DNA from: an uncultured bacterium
GTDB taxonomy: Bacteria > Bacillota > Clostridia > Oscillospirales > Acutalibacteraceae
Assembly: GCA_905215055.1 (NCBI GenBank)
Contig: CAJMOH010000083.1
Span: 1 to 7,512, forward strand
Length of the DNA: 7,512 bases
Direction of reading: 5' to 3'
The number at the start of each line of letters is the position of its first letter. The stretch's first letter is position 1. The notes under the pieces were generated by a model. The model searched no databases. It had not been told where the DNA came from and saw only the letters and a program-made list of their open reading frames with translations. The position numbers and the translations under genes are program-made. Positions 1-3,896 of this stretch are shown piece after piece.

Positions 1-116
1 CCGCCCGCCATCGAGCAGAGTTTTACACCTAATTGGGTATAAAACAGCTCATGGCGGGCGGCGGCATCATCCTGCTGGGCACCACCTTGATCCCCCTGCT
101 GTCCGGGCTGTTTTAA
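1..116 (+). pseudogene. 3' end of a Maff2-family small membrane protein, apparently interrupted
   Basis: From 36 to the TAA at 114-116 the frame reads GIKQLMAGGGIILLG followed by TTLIPLLSGLF, which I recognise as the C-terminal half of the Maff2-like small hydrophobic protein that precedes the VirB6-like gene in clostridial conjugative elements. This frame meets a stop (TAA, 30-32) just upstream. Positions 1-18 in a different frame read PPAIEQ, which would join directly onto GIKQLM if bases 19-35 were absent, matching the family pattern NPxAxxQGxKQLM. I infer a 17-base insertion that shifts the frame. Alternatives are that 1-35 belongs to something else ending here, or that a short product starts at ATG 51. 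The family call is fairly sure; the interruption is an inference because most of the gene lies outside the window. Confidence 0.55.
20..45. repeat. AT-rich imperfect inverted repeat at the maff2 interruption
   Basis: The arms gttttacacct (20-30) and gggtataaaac (35-45) pair across a four-base AATT loop with one C/A mismatch and one G-T pair. The hairpin spans the 3' boundary of the 17 extra bases in the maff2 remnant and is clearly more AT-rich than its surroundings. It could be a scar of a mobile sequence, a regulatory hairpin, or chance. Nothing identifies a specific element. Confidence 0.4.
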
Positions 117-127
117 GGTAACGGCTT

Positions 128-994
128 ATGGATTTTCTCACCGACTGGCTCACAAACTGGCTCAAAGAGCTGCTGATTGGCGGGATCATGGGCAACCTGG
201 AGGGGCTCACCGATTACGTCAACGCCCAGGTCGGGGAGATTGCGGTACAAGTGGGGACTACCCCGGCGGCTTGGAACGCCGGGGTTTTCTCCCTTATACG
301 CCAGCTTTCCGAAACGGTGATCTTGCCGATTGCCGGTCTGGTGCTGACCTTTGTTGCCACCTATGAGCTGATACAGATGCTTTTGGAAAAGAACAATATG
401 CACGAGTTTGATGTGGCGAATATCTATAAATGGATGTTCAAAACGGCTTGTGCCATTCTCATCCTGTCCAACACCTTTAATATCGTTATGGCGGTGTTCG
501 ATGTGTCGCAGTCCGTGATCGCCCAGGCGGGCGGGCTCATCCAGGGCTCCACGGACATCACGCCGGATATGATGGCGGAGCTGGAAACCACCCTGGAGGG
601 CATGGACTTGGGGCCGCTTCTCGGCCTGTGGCTCCAATCCTCTATTATCGGTGTGACCATGTGGGCGCTGGGCATTGTCATTTTTGTACTGGTCTATGGC
701 AGGATGTTGGAAATCTATTTGCTGACCAGCTTGGCCCCCATCCCTATGGCTACCCTGGCCCACCGGGAGGTGGGGCAGACGGGCCAGAATTATCTGCGTT
801 CCCTGTTCGCCGTGGGCTTTCAAGGGATGCTCATTCTGGTATGCGTTGCCATCTATGCGGTGCTCGTCCAAGGGATCGTCACCAGCGGAGATCCCATTGG
901 GGCGATTTGGGGCATTGTGGGCTACACAGTTTTGCTCTGCTTTATGCTGTTTAAGACGGGCGGCATCGCCCAGCGCATCTTCGGGGCGCATTGA
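128..994 (+). CDS. VirB6/TrbL-like conjugation channel membrane protein
   Basis: This 288-residue polytopic protein is the VirB6/TrbL-like inner-membrane component of a Gram-positive mating channel. About five or six hydrophobic segments are visible, near residues 65-86, 103-124, 168-193, 197-210, 226-251 and 259-283. A soluble stretch at 130-165 (ITPDMMAELETTLEGMDLG) separates the second and third. The TPAAWN segment near residues 44-49 and the YGRMLEIYLLTSLAPIPMAT segment are typical of the TrbL-like proteins of clostridial elements. The ATG at 128 has an AAGG Shine-Dalgarno sequence (115-118) overlapping the stop of the preceding gene. It follows the Maff2 remnant by 11 bases and ends 14 bases before the next start, so translation is probably coupled. 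The family is secure; its exact place in the channel is inferred. Confidence 0.9.
   Translation: MDFLTDWLTNWLKELLIGGIMGNLEGLTDYVNAQVGEIAVQVGTTPAAWNAGVFSLIRQLSETVILPIAGLVLTFVATYELIQMLLEKNNMHEFDVANIYKWMFKTACAILILSNTFNIVMAVFDVSQSVIAQAGGLIQGSTDITPDMMAELETTLEGMDLGPLLGLWLQSSIIGVTMWALGIVIFVLVYGRMLEIYLLTSLAPIPMATLAHREVGQTGQNYLRSLFAVGFQGMLILVCVAIYAVLVQGIVTSGDPIGAIWGIVGYTVLLCFMLFKTGGIAQRIFGAH
261..289 (+). terminator. Terminator-like hairpin inside virB6 (possible attenuator)
   Basis: A perfect 8-bp GC stem, ccccggcg (261-268) with cgccgggg (277-284), encloses an 8-base loop and is followed at once by TTTTCT. It lies about 135 bases into the VirB6-like gene. An upstream GGGG (253-256) could instead pair with CCCC (261-264) and disrupt the hairpin, the layout of an antiterminator. 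The same bases encode the conserved TPAAWN region, so it may be a by-product of coding. Confidence 0.3.
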
Positions 995-1008
995 GAGGAG
1001 GCGCTTCA

Positions 1009-1800
1009 ATGGAAAAAACGACATTCGATACCTCTGGACAAAGTGTCCAGAAGTCCCCGGAGGGCCTGTTCCTGCAAGACGGCATCGCGGGGCTGCGCTC
1101 TCTGCCCCGTCATTCGGTGGATATGCTTTTGACCGATCCGCCCTATGGCACCACCCGGAACTTTTGGGATGTGCCGCTGCCCCTCCCGGAGCTGTGGGAG
1201 GCGGTGAAATGGGCCGTCAAGCCGGAGGGGGCGGTGCTGTTCTTCGCACAGTGCCCCTATGATAAGGTGCTGGGGGCTTCCAACCTCCCCATGCTCCGCT
1301 ATGAATGGGTGTGGTACAAGAGCCGGTGCACAGGTTTCCTCAACGCGAGGCGGGCCCCGCTGAAAAAGACGGAGAATATTCTGGTGTTCTATCAGAAACT
1401 TCCGCTTTATAACCCGCAGTTTGAACAAGGTAAGCCCTACAAGAAAATCGCGGGCAACCGTGGGGACAGCACCAACTACGGAAAGTTCATCCGCTCCGGC
1501 AGCGGATCGGAGGACGGCCTGCGCTTTCCCGGAAATGTGCTGGCCTTTCCCACCGTCCAGCGCACCGTCCATCCCACGCAAAAACCTGTGGCGCTGAGCG
1601 AGTATTTCATCAAGACCTATACCCGGCCCGGCGAGGTGGTGGCGGACATCTGCGCTGGCTCTGGCACAACGGCAGTGGCTGCCCTCAACACAGGCCGCCG
1701 CTTTATTTGTTTTGAAACTGTCCCGGCCTACTACGCTGCCGCCAGTGAGCGCATCCGTGCGGCGCGGGCAGCGGTGGAGGCTGGGGAGAAAGGAGTTTAA
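1009..1800 (+). CDS. Beta-class N4/N6 DNA methyltransferase
   Basis: This 263-residue protein is a type II-like DNA methyltransferase of the N4-cytosine/N6-adenine family (DNA_methylase fold), transferring methyl from S-adenosylmethionine to an exocyclic amine. Catalytic motif IV, DPPY, is at residues 43-46, before the AdoMet-binding motif I (DICAGSGTT, 213-221). This motif order is that of the beta class. HPTQKP at 188-193 is the usual segment ahead of motif I. The start is ATG 1009, preceded by GAGAGGAGG (993-1001) with a 7-base gap; a TTG at 991 overlapping the previous stop would extend it by six residues but sits before that site. Residues 8-16 (TSGQSVQKS) come from a 23-bp palindrome that recurs in the window, and precede the conserved domain. 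No restriction enzyme gene is adjacent. Target base and site cannot be read from the sequence. Confidence 0.88.
   Translation: MEKTTFDTSGQSVQKSPEGLFLQDGIAGLRSLPRHSVDMLLTDPPYGTTRNFWDVPLPLPELWEAVKWAVKPEGAVLFFAQCPYDKVLGASNLPMLRYEWVWYKSRCTGFLNARRAPLKKTENILVFYQKLPLYNPQFEQGKPYKKIAGNRGDSTNYGKFIRSGSGSEDGLRFPGNVLAFPTVQRTVHPTQKPVALSEYFIKTYTRPGEVVADICAGSGTTAVAALNTGRRFICFETVPAYYAAASERIRAARAAVEAGEKGV
1031..1053. repeat. 23-bp dispersed palindrome, copy 1
   Basis: Left arm cctctggaca, spacer aag, right arm tgtccagaag; nine of ten arm positions pair. It starts 22 bases after the ATG of the N4/N6 methyltransferase gene and is translated there as part of TSGQSVQKS. It shares the left-arm variant CCTC and the flanking TC after the right arm with copy 4. 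Confidence 0.93.
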
Positions 1801-1805
1801 CTATC
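1789..1805 (+). promoter_or_regulatory. Ribosome site deciding an ATC start for the MT-A70 gene
   Basis: AAAGGAG (1789-1795) is an excellent Shine-Dalgarno sequence. Seven bases later, in the frame that carries the DPPW motif, is ATC (1803-1805). That frame has no ATG, GTG or TTG between the upstream stop at 1746 and ATG 1893, and 1893 lies beyond the catalytic motif. Confidence 0.5.
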
Positions 1806-2381
1806 GGACGCTATTCTATCATTTATGCCGATCCCCCCTGGCGCTACACAGCGAAAAAGGTACAGGGGGCGGCGGAAAACCATTACCCCACCATGAGCAT
1901 ATCGGAGCTATGCGCGTTGCCTGTGGCCGACCTTGCGGCCAAGGACAGCGCGCTTTTTTTGTGGGCCACATTCCCGCAGCTCCCGGAGGCCCTGCGGCTG
2001 ATCCAGGCGTGGGGCTTCACTTATAAAAGCGTGGCTTTCGTCTGGCTCAAACAAAACCGCAAGTCCCCCGGCTGGTTTTACGGCCTGGGCTTTTGGACGC
2101 GGGGCAACGCGGAGGTCTGCCTGCTGGCGACACGGGGACACCCCAAACGGCAAGCGGCGAATGTCCATCAGTTTATCATTTCCCCTATCCGGGAACACAG
2201 CCGCAAACCGGAGGAGGCCCGTGAAAAGATCGTGGCTCTCATGGGCGACCTGCCCAGGGTGGAGCTGTTCGCCAGGCAGTCCCCGCCCGGCTGGGATGTA
2301 TGGGGCAACGAGGTGGAGCCCACGATCCCGGACTTCTGGACAAAGTGTCCAGAAGCAGCGGGCCAAAAGGAGGTCTTGTGA
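1803..2381 (+). CDS. MT-A70-type adenine-N6 DNA methyltransferase with non-canonical start
   Basis: This is a small MT-A70-family methyltransferase predicted to make N6-methyladenine in DNA. Read from ATC 1803 it has 192 residues. It begins GRYSIIYADPPWRY, with the catalytic DPPW at residues 10-13, and carries GWDVWGNEV at 163-171, the ending seen in phage and conjugative-element members. The first normal start in frame, ATG 1893, would give 162 residues without DPPW, and no ribosome site precedes it. I therefore place the start at ATC, seven bases after AAAGGAG. It follows the previous stop by two bases. The last 15 residues or so (FWTKCPE onwards) come from palindrome copy 2 and lie outside the conserved domain. 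The stop overlaps the GTG start of the next gene by three bases. The family is secure; the start, and whether much protein is made, are uncertain. Confidence 0.75.
   Translation: MGRYSIIYADPPWRYTAKKVQGAAENHYPTMSISELCALPVADLAAKDSALFLWATFPQLPEALRLIQAWGFTYKSVAFVWLKQNRKSPGWFYGLGFWTRGNAEVCLLATRGHPKRQAANVHQFIISPIREHSRKPEEAREKIVALMGDLPRVELFARQSPPGWDVWGNEVEPTIPDFWTKCPEAAGQKEVL
2333..2355. repeat. 23-bp dispersed palindrome, copy 2
   Basis: A perfect palindrome: left arm cttctggaca, spacer aag, right arm tgtccagaag. It encodes FWTKCPE near the C-terminus of the MT-A70 protein. It ends nine bases before the AAAAGGAGG ribosome site of the C5 methyltransferase gene, so in the message it is a hairpin just upstream of that start. 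The linker contains CGGGCC, resembling the linker after copy 3. Confidence 0.95.
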
Positions 2382-3439
2382 ATGGGCTCACTTTGGGGAG
2401 CCTGTTTGACGGCATCGGCGTTTTCCCTCTGGCGGCGTCGCGGTGCGGCATCCGTCCCCTGTGGGCAAGTGAGATCGAGGCCGCCCCGATCTCCATCACC
2501 CAGCGGCATTTCCCGGATATGGCCCACCTGGGGGACATCACCAAACTGGACGGCGGGGCCATCCCGCCCGTCCATGTGCTGACCTTTGGCTCCCCCTGTC
2601 AAAACCTCTCGCAGATCGGTAATCGCACCGGCCTTGCCGGGGCTAAATCCGGCCTGTTCTTTCACGCGATCCGTATCATTCAAGAAATGAGAAAGGCCAC
2701 CAATGATCTATATCCAGTTATCTCTATTTGGGAAAACGTCATGGGAGCGTTTTCTTCAAATGACCGGATGGACTTTAGAGCCGTCCTATCCGCTTTCACA
2801 GACACCGAAATTCCAATGCCTGCTTCGGGAAGATGGGCAAGCGCCGGAATGGTGCGAGGGGGATGCCCCGATCTCGCATGGCGGCTCTTGGATGCCCAGC
2901 ACTGGGCAAGGCCCCGGCTGGCCCGACGCCAGCGCGTCTTTCTTGTGGCAGACTTTGGAGGGCGGCGTGCTCCCGAAATATTGTTTAAGCCCCGCCCAAT
3001 GCTCCCACTTCCTGCGCCTTGCACAGCGGGCGGGCTGCCCGCCCCCGGCGGAGATCGAGGCCCTGTTCTTGAAACAGGGGGGCGCGTACCCGTCACCAGA
3101 CCCTTTCAAGGGTTCCGTATGCGGGGAGCCGCCAAGGAGGGGGAACAAACAGCGTTCCAAAACAGTTTCGGATTTCCAACTGACCCTTTTCCCACTCTGT
3201 TAGCCGGTACGGTGACACCGTTCGCTTTTTGGTACGAGGACGATCCGGCAGGCGGCTGTATTCGTTTCCCTACGGAATTGGAATGTGAGCGGCTGATGGG
3301 CTTGCCGGAGGGGTGGACGAAGTACGGGGCTGACGGCAGGGAGATCAGCGCGTCCCAGCGGTACAAGGCCCTGGGCAACGCCATCGCCCTGCCCTGCGCG
3401 GAGTATATCATGGCGGGGATCGCGGAGGCCCTGCGTTAA
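2378..3439 (+). CDS. C5-cytosine DNA methyltransferase
   Basis: This 353-residue enzyme methylates carbon 5 of cytosine in DNA. The motifs run in the usual order: I, LGSLFDGIG near residues 6-14; IV, GSPCQNLS with the catalytic Cys at about 74; VI, ENV (IWENV); VIII, ARRQRVFLVADF; then a variable target-recognition region; and X, YKALGNAIALPCAEYI near the C-terminus. The start is GTG 2378, overlapping the previous stop (GTGA), with AAAAGGAGG (2365-2373) four bases upstream. The open frame extends to 2300 but without similarity or a ribosome site. Motif VIII (PRLARRQR) differs from the common PQRRxR. From 2703 to 3203 the +1 frame also appears to be coding. No restriction endonuclease is nearby, so a role in protecting or marking the element is more likely than restriction-modification. 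The recognition site is not readable. Confidence 0.92.
   Translation: MNGLTLGSLFDGIGVFPLAASRCGIRPLWASEIEAAPISITQRHFPDMAHLGDITKLDGGAIPPVHVLTFGSPCQNLSQIGNRTGLAGAKSGLFFHAIRIIQEMRKATNDLYPVISIWENVMGAFSSNDRMDFRAVLSAFTDTEIPMPASGRWASAGMVRGGCPDLAWRLLDAQHWARPRLARRQRVFLVADFGGRRAPEILFKPRPMLPLPAPCTAGGLPAPGGDRGPVLETGGRVPVTRPFQGFRMRGAAKEGEQTAFQNSFGFPTDPFPTLLAGTVTPFAFWYEDDPAGGCIRFPTELECERLMGLPEGWTKYGADGREISASQRYKALGNAIALPCAEYIMAGIAEALR
2692..2705 (+). promoter_or_regulatory. Internal ribosome site for the overprinted gene
   Basis: AAAGG (2692-2696) lies six bases before ATG 2703, the first codon of the +1 frame inside the C5 methyltransferase gene. The spacing is normal for translation start, which supports the inner frame being used. 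Confidence 0.5.
2703..3203 (+). CDS. Overprinted +1-frame gene inside the C5 methyltransferase
   Basis: This 166-residue frame lies wholly inside the C5 methyltransferase gene, in the +1 frame, from ATG 2703 with AAAGG six bases upstream to TAG 3201-3203. Unlike a random shadow it contains LSLFGKTSWERF (residues 6-17), ISHGGSWMPSTG and, further on, LPKYCLSPAQC followed by a basic RLAQRAG stretch. From memory, these match an uncharacterised phage and element protein pattern (SLFGKTSWE, SHGG-MP-TG, KY-LSP-AC-GILRRA) that I have seen near C5 methyltransferases. The overlap begins at motif VI and runs past motif VIII into the target-recognition region, so both frames carry recognisable patterns. 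The function is unknown. It could still be a frame kept open only by the other protein; protein-level or codon-substitution evidence is lacking here. Confidence 0.5.
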   Translation: MIYIQLSLFGKTSWERFLQMTGWTLEPSYPLSQTPKFQCLLREDGQAPEWCEGDAPISHGGSWMPSTGQGPGWPDASASFLWQTLEGGVLPKYCLSPAQCSHFLRLAQRAGCPPPAEIEALFLKQGGAYPSPDPFKGSVCGEPPRRGNKQRSKTVSDFQLTLFPLC

Positions 3440-3450
3440 AACTGCCTGGG

Positions 3451-3473
3451 CTTCTGGACAAAGTGTCCAGAAG
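3451..3473. repeat. 23-bp dispersed palindrome, copy 3
   Basis: A perfect palindrome identical to copy 2. It is the only copy outside any gene: it lies in the gap between the C5 methyltransferase stop (3439) and the prgI start. A 12-base linker containing CCGGGCC separates it from the AAAGGAG ribosome site of prgI. In the message it would be a 10-bp stem with an AAG loop just ahead of that site. Confidence 0.95.
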
Positions 3474-3485
3474 TGGCCGGGCCGG

Positions 3486-3503
3486 AAAGGAGTGATCAAA
3501 ATT
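3486..3503 (+). promoter_or_regulatory. Ribosome site favouring an ATT start for prgI
   Basis: AAAGGAG (3486-3492) is strong, but GTG 3492 begins inside it, which is unusable spacing for that site. Eight bases after it is ATT (3501), in the prgI frame. Starting there gives a protein beginning M-PYVNVPNDL, which aligns without a gap to the usual PrgI start MAYVPVPKDL. The next standard start, GTG 3510, is 17 bases away. Confidence 0.45.
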
Positions 3504-3896
3504 CCCTATGTGAATGTTCCCAACGATCTGTCAAAGGTCAAAACCAAACTTGCCTTTAATCTGACGAAACGCCAGCTTGTGTGCTTCGGCATCGCGGCGG
3601 CGGTGGGCGTCCCGTCCTACCTGCTGGCCCGGAGCTCTATCGGCAACACCGGGGCCATGTTTCTTATGATGGCGGTGGCGCTCCCGGCCTTTTTGCTGGC
3701 GATGTATGAGAAAGACGGGCTCCCGCTTGAAAAGGTGGTGCGAAACATCATCCGGGCCCGTTTCCTGCGGCCTGGGGTGAGGCCCTACCGAACAGAAAAC
3801 ATTTACGCCCCGTTCACCCATCGGGGCGCTGCGGGAAAGGAGGATGCGATTGCAGAAAGCAAAAAATCAAAAGCGCGGCCCCGGAAAGGCCGCTGA
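3492..3896 (+). CDS. PrgI-family conjugation membrane protein
   Basis: This is a PrgI-family protein, a small inner-membrane subunit that in Gram-positive conjugation systems always accompanies VirB4 and is thought to take the place of VirB3. The N-terminal segment VPNDLSKVKTKLAFNLTKRQLVCFG is characteristic. Two membrane helices follow, near residues 32-47 (FGIAAAVGVPSYLLA) and 55-74 (AMFLMMAVALPAFLLAMY), then a basic tail (KKSKARPRKGR). With GTG 3492 it has 134 residues. Starts at ATT 3501 (131 residues, best ribosome-site spacing) or GTG 3510 are possible, and I cannot settle this from sequence alone. It overlaps virB4 by 53 bases. The gap before it holds palindrome copy 3. The family is secure. 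Confidence 0.88.
   Translation: MIKIPYVNVPNDLSKVKTKLAFNLTKRQLVCFGIAAAVGVPSYLLARSSIGNTGAMFLMMAVALPAFLLAMYEKDGLPLEKVVRNIIRARFLRPGVRPYRTENIYAPFTHRGAAGKEDAIAESKKSKARPRKGR

Noticed and set aside
1..40. 3' end of a group II intron interrupting maff2
   Set aside because: The ending CCTAATTGGGTAT has some resemblance to a domain VI end, but no domain V is visible, pairing within 1-40 is poor, and bases 36-40 fit the maff2 codons.
113..1024. Long antisense open frame (303 residues) opposite virB6
   Set aside because: It is rich in His, Gln, Asp and Pro with no domain pattern or ribosome site and exactly mirrors a well-supported membrane protein gene, so it is a shadow of GC-rich coding.
846..1262. 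Open frame over the virB6/methyltransferase junction
   Set aside because: Low-complexity Gly/Ala/Arg content with no family pattern; the overlapping genes are firmly identified.
1712..2026. Open frame spanning the end of the N4/N6 enzyme and the MT-A70 gene
   Set aside because: It has no recognisable motif; the DPPW-containing frame explains the same bases.
2300..2377. N-terminal extension of the C5 methyltransferase from 2300
   Set aside because: It overlaps the preceding gene, encodes the palindrome (LDKVSR) and has no ribosome site; GTG 2378 has a strong one and sits directly before motif I.
3061..3079. Hairpin ccctgtt/aacaggg
   Set aside because: A 7-bp stem with no T-run or link to a gene boundary; expected by chance in GC-rich coding DNA.
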